A DNA stretch of 7,635 bases from positions 1 to 7,635 of the forward strand of contig CAMDOP010000153.1 of assembly GCA_945903675.1 (NCBI GenBank). Direction: 5' to 3'. Position numbers and translations under genes: made by a program. Positions 1 through 5,658 of the stretch are shown piece after piece (the stretch's first letter is position 1; every line of letters starts with the position of its first letter). Under the pieces are notes generated by a model. That model did not search any database, was not told the DNA's origin, and saw only the letters and a list, made by a program, of their open reading frames with translations. This DNA comes from Crenothrix polyspora (GTDB lineage Bacteria > Pseudomonadota > Gammaproteobacteria > Methylococcales > Methylomonadaceae).

Positions 1-261
1 CGCTATACAGAAAACGAAATATCCGTTCCTGGAGGAGTCGAGTGGGAGGATGTTGTTGGCTGGAGAAAAATTAGATATTATCCAGGTCGAAAACCCGAAT
101 ATGAATGGGAAAGTAGTTTTTATCTTAGTACAAACATTATAAAACTACCGAAAACAAGTCAAACCTTAACTGATACGGAAAATAAGTACGAGATGATTCT
201 TGATGCTCTAAATACCGAAGTTTGGGATGAAAAATACACAGATAAAAAAGAGGCCAAGTGA
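1..261 (+). CDS. C-terminal part of an enterotoxin-A/cholera-toxin-A1-like mono-ADP-ribosyltransferase (5' end outside window)
   Basis: Frame 1 is open from the first base to a TGA at 259-261 and gives 86 residues. I recognise the pattern of the A1 catalytic domain of cholera toxin and E. coli heat-labile enterotoxin: ENEISVPGGV (residues 4-13) and VVGWR (18-22) align with the toxin's EQEVSALGGI and IYGWY. E4 and E6 match the catalytic E-x-E pair that in this family positions NAD and transfers ADP-ribose to a target side chain. A later aromatic stretch (SSFYLSTN) resembles the toxin's DRYYxNLN segment. The family modifies host or rival-cell proteins; the target here is unknown. The N-terminal NAD-binding part, any secretion signal and any delivery domain lie before the window. 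It lies about 1 kb upstream of a T6SS operon, so it could be cargo of that system, which is inference. No immunity-like gene follows directly. The identification rests on remembered motifs, not a search. Confidence 0.68.
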   Translation, partial: RYTENEISVPGGVEWEDVVGWRKIRYYPGRKPEYEWESSFYLSTNIIKLPKTSQTLTDTENKYEMILDALNTEVWDEKYTDKKEAK

Positions 262-314
262 GGTGCATTCCGTTGATTGATGCCAATCCACGCCGAAATG
301 TAATGGTCAACTAA
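261..314 (+). pseudogene. Remnant of a transposase C-terminus
   Basis: Frame 3 directly after the toxin stop reads CIPLIDANPRRN followed a few codons later by TAA (312-314). The motif P-L-I-D-x-N-P-R-R recalls DDE transposases of the IS4/IS5/IS1182 kind. No start codon or upstream body is present: this frame has a TAA at 243-245. If the reading is right, only the tail of an old insertion survives here, abutting the toxin gene. The stretch is very short, so chance similarity cannot be excluded. Confidence 0.33.
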
Positions 315-338
315 ACCAAGACACTTTATTAAGCAGAT

Positions 339-581
339 TCATTTTCCGCAAACTTGACTGACTGGAGTATAACGTTGCAGGCCGTTAACCAAACCGTGAC
401 GGTATAATTCCACGTTCGCACAATGCGGGCATGCATTTCTAGCTTCAAAGCAAGTCTCAATTAATTCGAGGGCTTTAAGTTCGTCGGAACGCCGATTTAA
501 TGCAGCACTCAGCAATTTACGCTGATGATGATCTAACTCATCTATAGCAGTAATCAATAGCATAAAGTCGGCACTTTTCAT
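339..581 (-). pseudogene. Truncated IS1595-family (ISXO2-like) transposase, N-terminal zinc-ribbon region
   Basis: Reading the - strand from an ATG at 581-579 gives 80 residues ending at a TGA (341-339). The start MKSADF...LITAIDELDHHQRKLL is typical of the helical N-terminus of IS1595-type transposases. It is followed by CPHC (residues 51-54), the first half of the zinc ribbon, and HGLVNGLQRY (62-71). Intact relatives continue with RC-x2-CGKTFN and a DDE catalytic domain of roughly 200 residues. Here the second knuckle reads RYTPVSQVCGK, so its first cysteine is lost and two codons are gained, then translation stops. The whole DDE domain is absent, so the element cannot transpose. The frame is also open further upstream to an ATG at 692, but that extension has no good ribosome site and does not look like the family. 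I saw no convincing terminal inverted repeats. Confidence 0.7.
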
Positions 582-1021
582 GATGATCTTCAATTGAAAA
601 TCTACAAAGCAGCATTTTATAAAAAATTCCATAGCTAACGATGACATAGCCTTTTTTTTAACCTGTCGGTTTAAAGAGTACACTTCATCCATAAAGCGTT
701 AAATAGTGGAGTTGTATCTGTAATGCTGACACCTAATCATTAGACTAGGCTGTTAGTTTATTAAGGAATGCATCGATAAAACCATCTATGTTGTTATAGC
801 TTGGCGCCTAGCCTGGTGTAGCAGGGGAGTTTTGTCTCTAAGCATTACCGGCAAAGCGTTGCGTATTACTGCCGTGTACTCCTCCAAAATATCGCTTTTT
901 TCATCCCAGTTTAGTCGCTTGATAAAGCGCTAAAATCTGGCTGTTTAAATTGTAATAAGTCGATAAAATCAGTATGGCTGAATGCATTAGCCTTAAAGGT
1001 TGGCGGCTTTTATGTGTAGAT

Positions 1022-1041
1022 AATGAATGAATGAATGAATG
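1022..1041. repeat. Tandem tetranucleotide repeat (AATG)5
   Basis: Five perfect copies of AATG lie in the non-coding region, about 245 bases upstream of the tssB start. Such short repeats can change copy number by slippage during replication. Here this would alter spacing upstream of the promoter region rather than a reading frame. Five copies is modest, so variability is only a possibility. Confidence 0.85.
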
Positions 1042-1144
1042 TTCACCAGTATGAATAGTATTAACCTAAAAAATAAAAGAGTTACTTTATGTACTAGCTT
1101 ATTTGGTGGTGGGGAGGGCGCTATAAACTATAGGTAAGGTTGTT

Positions 1145-1173
1145 TTGATAGCAATAAATAAACAGTATAAATA
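1145..1173 (+). promoter_or_regulatory. Candidate sigma70-type promoter for the T6SS operon
   Basis: TTGATA (1145-1150) is followed after 17 bases by TAAATA (1168-1173); TATAAA at 1166-1171 is an alternative -10 with 15-base spacing. This would start transcription near 1180, giving a leader of about 100 bases before tssB. The surrounding DNA is very AT-rich, so chance matches are likely. I saw no clear sigma54 (-24/-12) site as an alternative. Confidence 0.35.
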
Positions 1174-1174
1174 A

Positions 1175-1200
1175 TAGGTATTTCTACTTATAAATATCTA
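1175..1200. promoter_or_regulatory. Inverted repeat just downstream of the candidate promoter
   Basis: TAGGTATTT (1175-1183) pairs with AAATATCTA (1192-1200) across an 8-base spacer, eight perfect pairs plus one G-T. It sits where transcription from the predicted promoter would begin, so it could be a protein-binding operator or a weak hairpin in the leader RNA. No T-run follows, so it is not a terminator. The role is inference. Confidence 0.3.
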
Positions 1201-1285
1201 TTGCATCAAGATATGGTAAGGACTAGACTCAGGTTCGTTGTTGATGTCTTTAATAACTACCTAATTTAAAATTGCGGAGAAAAAG

Positions 1286-1825
1286 ATGGCCATACAAGAT
1301 GAAATTCCAAAATCACGATTAACCTTACGCTATAAAACTGAAGTAAATGGACAGCCTGAAGATATGACCCTGCCGTTGCGGTTATTGATTACAGGTGACT
1401 TTTCGCAAGGAACGTCCATTGATCGAGACTTTGATCTGGATGAGCGTCGTATACGTAATTTAGATGGTACTAACACTAATAGTATTATGAAAGATATGGG
1501 CTTAAGTCTTAATTTTACGGTCGACAACAAAATTGATCCTGACCGTGAAGAAGAGATTCAAGTTTCATTGGTTATCGATTCAATGAAATCTTTTTCTCCC
1601 GATCAAGTCGCTCAACAGATTCCTAAATTAAAAGGTTTATTGACCTTAAAAACCCTAATTGGCGAAATGCAATCTAATGTGGATAACCGTAAGGATTTGC
1701 GTAAATTGCTAGATGAACTTATGAGTACCCCAGGGAACTTAGAAAAAGTGTTGGCTGATTTAAAGGGTTTTGAAAGCTTTAAATTACCCAGCGTAGAAAG
1801 TTCTGCTGAAACCACTACTAAATAG
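1286..1825 (+). CDS. tssB: T6SS contractile sheath small subunit TssB (VipA/IglA)
   Basis: TssB forms heterodimers with TssC that assemble into the cytoplasmic contractile sheath; sheath contraction drives the Hcp tube and spike out of the cell. The 179-residue length is normal for the family (about 160-185). Recognisable parts are IPKSRLTLRYKTEV near the N-terminus (IPxSR signature), LPLRLLITGDFSQG (about residues 29-42, matching the conserved LPxRxLVxGDF), and FSPDQVAQQIPKLKGLL (about 103-119, matching FxPexVaxqvPxLxxLL). The C-terminus is charged and ends in a flexible Ser/Thr/Glu tail. The start is supported by GGAG at 1276-1279, six bases before the ATG. The GDxSxG and D-rich follow-on resemble Francisella IglA as I remember it. 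It is the first gene of the operon, and tssC follows after 18 bases. Confidence 0.97.
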   Translation: MAIQDEIPKSRLTLRYKTEVNGQPEDMTLPLRLLITGDFSQGTSIDRDFDLDERRIRNLDGTNTNSIMKDMGLSLNFTVDNKIDPDREEEIQVSLVIDSMKSFSPDQVAQQIPKLKGLLTLKTLIGEMQSNVDNRKDLRKLLDELMSTPGNLEKVLADLKGFESFKLPSVESSAETTTK

Positions 1826-1843
1826 ACTATTAGGAGCAATATT

Positions 1844-3379
1844 ATGGCTGAAGAAACTGAGACAACTAAAACGGCTGTTGTTACCACGGCTAAGGAATCA
1901 ACTGGGGGCGACACTTTAGATTTAAAGCGTTTTTTATCGAGCATGAGACTTAATCCTGATGTTTCTGAGCCTGTGCCTATGGTCTCTAATAATTTGGAGA
2001 CGGTAGCTGAAGATGTCGGTGAAGAAGATCGCTTTATTTCAGGTCTGGCTGCGGTATTAATGAATATTGATGGCACGTTAGGCAAATTTGATAAGGCTGA
2101 AGTGCAAAAATTGGTCGCTCATATTGATGATTTGGTCAATGCCCAGTTAAACCAAATTATACATAATGAGTCTTTTAAAAGAATGGAGTCTGATTGGAGT
2201 TCATTAAATGACATAGTGCGGACGACTAATTTTAAAGCCGATGTCATGATCGATATTATTGATGTCAGCAAAGATGAGCTTTATGATGACTTTGATAGCA
2301 ATGCTGTAGATATTACTGGCAGTGCCTTGTTTAAAAAGTGTTACACAGCTGAATATGACCAATACGGCGGTAAGCCTTACGGTAGTATTATCGGTTTATA
2401 CGAGTTTAATCATACACCTAGAGACGAATTTTGGCTGAAGATCATGGGCAAAATTGCCGCAGCCAGCCATGCGCCGTTTATAGGTGCGGTTTCTCCTAAA
2501 TTCTTTGGTTGCCAAAGCATTGAAGAATTAGCTGCTATCAAAGATGTAGTCGGTCTTATGAATCATCCGCGTTATGGTTCATGGAATGCTTTAAGAGAAT
2601 CTGAAGTTGCCGCTTACATAGGTTTAACATTACCTCGTTATATTCTGCGTCAACCTTATGATCCAGAAAATAATCCTTGTTCTAGTGGCAATTTTATTTT
2701 CAAAGAAGAAATTCGTGGTGATGACAACGCTGATTATTTATGGGGCAGTGCGACCGCATTATTTGCTCAGAATATGATTCGTTCTTTTACGACTTCAGGC
2801 TGGTGTCAATATTTACGTGGCCCTAAAGGCGGCGGTTTAGTTAATGGCTTGCCCGTACATATGTTCAATATCCGCGGTGAAGAAGAGATGAAAATTCCGG
2901 TAGAAATGGTCATTCCAGATTACCGCGAGCTTGATTTTGCCAATGCGGGCTTTATGCCACTCATTTATCGTAAAGGTACAGCGGATGCTTGTTTTTTCAG
3001 TTGTCAATCATTGAAAAAATCTAAGAAATTTAAAGATCCCAAGGACTCAGAAAATTCGCAATTAGTCACAAATCTGTCTTACACCATGTCAATTACACGA
3101 ATTGCTCATTATGTAAAGTGTATTATGCGTGACAACATTGGTAGCAGTGCCGATGCAGCGTATATAGGCACCACGTTGAATAATTGGATGTTTCAATATG
3201 TTACAACGGTCGTCAATCCAGATGATTTAACCTTACGTTATTATCCTTTTAAGGCAGCGTTTGTAGAAGTCACGGAACAGCCGGGTATGATTGGTTGGTA
3301 TAATTGCGCTATTTCAGTATTGCCACATATCCAATTTGAAGGTATGGATGTTGAATTGCGCTTAGATGCACGTTTATAA
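1844..3379 (+). CDS. tssC: T6SS contractile sheath large subunit TssC (VipB/IglB)
   Basis: TssC is the large sheath subunit, partner of TssB, forming the conserved inner core of the sheath around the Hcp tube. At 511 residues it is slightly longer than many homologues (about 490-500), because of a flexible acidic/Thr-rich first 60 residues. Clear family landmarks are FKRMESDWSSL (around residue 110), FNHTPRD, LPRYILRQPY (263-272), GWCQYLRG with the following GGGLVNGLPVH (319-338), the GFMPLIYRKGTADACFF region, RIAHYVK (419-425) and a C-terminal LPHIQFEGMDVELRL strand that interlocks with neighbouring subunits. AGGAG at 1832-1836 lies seven bases before the ATG, and the gene is surely co-transcribed with tssB. 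No frameshift or missing block was seen. Confidence 0.98.
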   Translation: MAEETETTKTAVVTTAKESTGGDTLDLKRFLSSMRLNPDVSEPVPMVSNNLETVAEDVGEEDRFISGLAAVLMNIDGTLGKFDKAEVQKLVAHIDDLVNAQLNQIIHNESFKRMESDWSSLNDIVRTTNFKADVMIDIIDVSKDELYDDFDSNAVDITGSALFKKCYTAEYDQYGGKPYGSIIGLYEFNHTPRDEFWLKIMGKIAAASHAPFIGAVSPKFFGCQSIEELAAIKDVVGLMNHPRYGSWNALRESEVAAYIGLTLPRYILRQPYDPENNPCSSGNFIFKEEIRGDDNADYLWGSATALFAQNMIRSFTTSGWCQYLRGPKGGGLVNGLPVHMFNIRGEEEMKIPVEMVIPDYRELDFANAGFMPLIYRKGTADACFFSCQSLKKSKKFKDPKDSENSQLVTNLSYTMSITRIAHYVKCIMRDNIGSSADAAYIGTTLNNWMFQYVTTVVNPDDLTLRYYPFKAAFVEVTEQPGMIGWYNCAISVLPHIQFEGMDVELRLDARL

Positions 3380-3380
3380 C

Positions 3381-3399
3381 ATTGATATTAACAATCAAT
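3381..3399. repeat. Small inverted repeat in the tssC-hcp gap
   Basis: ATTGAT (3381-3386) and ATCAAT (3394-3399) form a perfect 6-base inverted repeat around a 7-base spacer, directly after the tssC stop. It is AT-rich and has no T-run, so it is not a terminator. It might slightly stabilise or process the message ahead of hcp. It could be chance. Confidence 0.3.
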
Positions 3400-3419
3400 T
3401 AACTTAAGAGAGACTTACC

Positions 3420-3995
3420 ATGGCTTCATCAAATTATAGTTGCAGTATTAAGCAGGGTTACAATTTTGAAAAAGACCAACAGGTCCTTGTTGGGCATCTG
3501 ATGAGTATGACGGTTGGTGGTACAGCACTACCGGCAGATACAACCGTAACATCACCTACAAACTTAAAAAATGAGACTAAATTACTAGGTGTTATTTCTA
3601 ATATTAGTTGGGCAGGCGGTTATGCAGATCCTCTATATATAAATTGTAATGTAAGCAACAGCAATCAAAAATTATTGCAAATTATGAAGCATACTAATTT
3701 ACTAAAAACTGATGTGCTATTTGTGTTTAATATTTATGCTTTTGATCAAGTGGCTAAAAAGTATTATTTAGCGTTTCATAACGATAGTAAAGATGGCAAA
3801 GGTTTGATCATGAAGAGTGGGGGTGATTTACTCTTAGATATTGCCGAACGCAATGATCCTACCGTACCATCGCCTTTGAACTTTAATTTTTCTATTGGCA
3901 TTATGCCGCAAGAAACAGCACAAGTCCTTAATTTTGCTGTCTCTGATACCGATAAATTTGTTAAGACTTGGGGCGTTACATCTACTGGTAAGTAA
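3420..3995 (+). CDS. Putative divergent Hcp-like tube protein (TssD/IglC position)
   Basis: I infer an Hcp-type inner tube subunit mainly from position: it follows tssBC and precedes tssK, where hcp or Francisella iglC is usual. Hcp rings stack into the tube that the sheath propels and that carries effectors. The product is 191 residues, against about 160-170 for classic Hcp and about 209 for IglC. It has no signal peptide or membrane segment. Its make-up fits a beta-barrel with one helix: alternating hydrophobic strands (LLGVISNISW; DVLFVFNIYAF; LNFNFSIGIM), a single amphipathic helix at about residues 81-93 (NQKLLQIMKHTN), and a C-terminal VLNFAVSDTDKFVKTWGV. The typical Hcp N-terminal sequence pattern is absent, so the protein is divergent or belongs to another tail-tube family. 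A purine-rich AAGAGAG (3406-3412) lies seven bases before the ATG. Confidence 0.58.
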   Translation: MASSNYSCSIKQGYNFEKDQQVLVGHLMSMTVGGTALPADTTVTSPTNLKNETKLLGVISNISWAGGYADPLYINCNVSNSNQKLLQIMKHTNLLKTDVLFVFNIYAFDQVAKKYYLAFHNDSKDGKGLIMKSGGDLLLDIAERNDPTVPSPLNFNFSIGIMPQETAQVLNFAVSDTDKFVKTWGVTSTGK

Positions 3996-4022
3996 TGCTT
4001 AATTTAGTGCCCCACTTGTGAT

Positions 4023-4038
4023 AATTAATTAATTAATT
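4023..4038. repeat. (AATT)4 repeat in place of the tssK ribosome site
   Basis: Four copies of AATT end one base before the tssK ATG, exactly where a Shine-Dalgarno should be. No G-rich ribosome site is present in the hcp-tssK gap. An in-frame TAA within the repeat (4034-4036) fixes 4040 as the first possible ATG start. Copy-number change would alter the leader without shifting the tssK frame. AT-rich leaders can also recruit ribosomes through lack of structure and protein S1, so the repeat may act as an enhancer. Confidence 0.8.
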
Positions 4039-4039
4039 T

Positions 4040-5290
4040 ATGTCTAATCGTTTATCTAGAGTTTTATGGGCTATGGGCCAGGCTTTATTGCCTGGCCATT
4101 TAAGAGCACTTGAAGAGTCTTTGTTGGCTGATAGTGCTTTACGATTCAATTTACAAGCAACGCCCAGTTATGGGCTATATAAGTTGCGTTGGAATGAAGT
4201 CTTATTGGCAGAGGGTGTCTTGTCTTTAGAGACTATGACACTGGTTATGGCTTCGGGTTTATTGTTAGAGTTAAAGTCAAATGCTCAAGTTACGCCCTTG
4301 AATCTTAATATTCCGGGGTCTAGTTTACTGTCGGTTTATGTTCACGTAGGCAGCCTTCCAGAAAATAGTAGTTCGGGGGAATCAGGGCAGAAAATAATTA
4401 AGCGTGATAATGTTAATTGTTGGCTTTGGCCCTTAGAATTATCAACAGAACCCGAACATCCAGACACCCAGGAAAGTTTTCGTTTAGCGGAGTTTGAAAA
4501 ACAACCCAATGGCTCTTGGCGGTTGTCCTCGCAATATATTCCGCCATTAGCTAGTTTAGGAACAGTGCCTTTTCTTCACGATGAGTTAACGGCACTGGCT
4601 CATAAACTGGAGGCTTATCATTATCAAATCAGTCAAGAGATTACGGCTATTTATTTGTCGGGATCCGATTTGGTTAATGCCAAGCAATGTTTGAAAAGTG
4701 TGGTGCAAACGCAGCGCTTTCTCGCCAATTTATTGGCGCAGATTTCACCACATCCTTATCAAGTGTATGAACACTTAAAGAATTTTTATGTGGATTTATG
4801 TTTTTATCATAATGATGCACCACAATTTGCCATAGCACCTTATCGACATGAGAAGTTGTATGAAGTATTTCGTGAAATTCTGGTGCCTTTGAATGAGCAA
4901 ATAAAATTTAGTCAAGCACGTTCACCTTATTTGTCTTTTACAGTGTCTGGCGATTTAATATTAGCTAATTTGCCAAACACTATTCGTGAGGCAAAAGAGA
5001 TTTATTTATTAGTACAAAAAAGTACAGTCACTCAAGCTATTAGTTTAGATGGCTTTAAAATAGCCGCTGTTACGCGCTTACCGATAGTGCATAAATTTTA
5101 TTTGCAAGGTATTCCTTGTAAGCGTCTGGAACGCCCACCGTTTCAACATTCTTTTGGTCCCGAAGTTGATATTTATCAATTAAGTACTGGAGAGGAATGG
5201 GATTATGCGTTGAATGAATTGACGCTAGGCTTTTATAGTAACCCTAAGCTGTCTGATGCTAATTATTTTATGCATTGGAGATCTATTTAA
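4040..5290 (+). CDS. tssK: T6SS baseplate subunit TssK
   Basis: TssK trimers are a baseplate component that links the wedge complex (TssE/F/G) to the TssL/TssM membrane complex; the fold resembles phage receptor-binding proteins. The N-terminus VLWAMGQALLPGHLRALEE (residues 8-26) matches the TssK signature VxWxEGMxLxPQHFQxxE: W10, G13, P18 and H20 are kept, while the usual E-G and Q-H pairs have become M-G and G-H. The middle holds the helical region (around residues 175-240) and the C-terminal part the membrane-complex-binding domain. At 416 residues it is a little short (family about 440-450) and close in size to Francisella IglD (about 400), which occupies the same place after iglC. The start has no Shine-Dalgarno (see the AATT repeat). 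The stop overlaps the tssE start by one base (TAATG). Confidence 0.9.
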   Translation: MSNRLSRVLWAMGQALLPGHLRALEESLLADSALRFNLQATPSYGLYKLRWNEVLLAEGVLSLETMTLVMASGLLLELKSNAQVTPLNLNIPGSSLLSVYVHVGSLPENSSSGESGQKIIKRDNVNCWLWPLELSTEPEHPDTQESFRLAEFEKQPNGSWRLSSQYIPPLASLGTVPFLHDELTALAHKLEAYHYQISQEITAIYLSGSDLVNAKQCLKSVVQTQRFLANLLAQISPHPYQVYEHLKNFYVDLCFYHNDAPQFAIAPYRHEKLYEVFREILVPLNEQIKFSQARSPYLSFTVSGDLILANLPNTIREAKEIYLLVQKSTVTQAISLDGFKIAAVTRLPIVHKFYLQGIPCKRLERPPFQHSFGPEVDIYQLSTGEEWDYALNELTLGFYSNPKLSDANYFMHWRSI

Positions 5291-5658
5291 TGGCTTTGTT
5301 GCGAAAATTAGCTGGTCATAAAGTACCTTATATAGATTATGACATTCAGAGCATCATTGATAATCTGAATAATATTCTTAAATGTACTCGTGATTATGGC
5401 TTTTTTTTGCAAAGCTTTGGTATATCTGATTATAGATATCTGAGTACTCGAGAAGAAATTGCCAAATCTATCATTGATGAAGTCAAAGAGAATATAGTAC
5501 TGTTTGAATCTCGGGTATTAGTCAATGAAATCACCCATGTAGAAGATGATAGTGTTATGCGCTTATCTTTTATAATTGATGCGGTGCTGCGCAGTAATGG
5601 CCAACCTTTAAAGCTATTTCTGAATCCTGTTGATGATGGTTTACAGGTTAGACTATGA
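5290..5658 (+). CDS. tssE: T6SS baseplate wedge protein TssE (gp25-like lysozyme-fold family)
   Basis: TssE is the homologue of phage T4 gp25, a small baseplate wedge protein that starts sheath polymerisation. From the ATG at 5290 the product is 122 residues, normal for the family. Landmarks are IIDNLNNILKCTRDYG (22-37, the conserved helix with NLxxLLxTR), FGISDY (43-48, as YGLxDY), IAKSIIDEVKENIVLFESRV (57-76) and a C-terminal beta hairpin (LKLFLNPVDD). The core FEPRL motif reads FESRV here: E73 and R75 are kept, the proline is replaced by S74. I prefer the ATG at 5290 to an in-frame TTG at 5275, because GGAG (5277-5280) gives normal spacing to 5290 and the TAATG junction with tssK is typical of coupling. 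The 3' end overlaps the next gene as ATGA. Confidence 0.87.
   Translation: MALLRKLAGHKVPYIDYDIQSIIDNLNNILKCTRDYGFFLQSFGISDYRYLSTREEIAKSIIDEVKENIVLFESRVLVNEITHVEDDSVMRLSFIIDAVLRSNGQPLKLFLNPVDDGLQVRL

Larger units (their letters stand above)
693..1285. other. Non-coding interval upstream of the T6SS operon
   Basis: This stretch of nearly 600 bases has no convincing gene on either strand. The left part (to about 760) is probably still decayed insertion-sequence flank. A 47-codon stretch without stops lies on the - strand at 929-789, but it lacks a good start and matches nothing I recognise. The right part carries the AATG repeat, a G-rich tract (1105-1118), a promoter-like pair and an inverted repeat, so it is the likely control region for tssB and the genes after it. 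I saw no tRNA or clear intrinsic terminator. Confidence 0.6.

Noticed and set aside
299..327. TGTAATGG...GACAC stretch resembling an IS3-type terminal repeat, with a weak echo at 719-746
   Set aside because: Only seven leading bases match between the two copies and both lie in the same orientation; no inverted partner or target duplication was found.
582..692. Upstream extension of the transposase frame to an ATG at 692
   Set aside because: The added residues lack similarity to IS1595-type N-termini and the ATG has no Shine-Dalgarno; the family-like start is the Met at 581.
799..812. Imperfect palindrome centred on GGCGCC
   Set aside because: It is short, interrupted by a T-T mismatch, in decayed DNA and far from any gene start.
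911..930. Possible terminator hairpin CGCTT-gata-AAGCG
   Set aside because: The stem has only five pairs and no T-run follows on either strand at the right distance.
1330..1530. 66-codon open frame on the - strand inside tssB
   Set aside because: It lies antisense to a clear tssB, has a Ser/Arg-rich composition without motifs and no ribosome site; it is a shadow frame.
1612..2085. 157-codon open frame on the - strand across the tssB-tssC junction
   Set aside because: It overlaps two certain genes on the other strand and shows only low-complexity Ser/Val-rich sequence, so it is a by-product of their codon use.
5275..5289. Alternative TTG start for tssE
   Set aside because: It would place the GGAG inside the coding region; the ATG at 5290 has proper spacing and a one-base overlap with the tssK stop.
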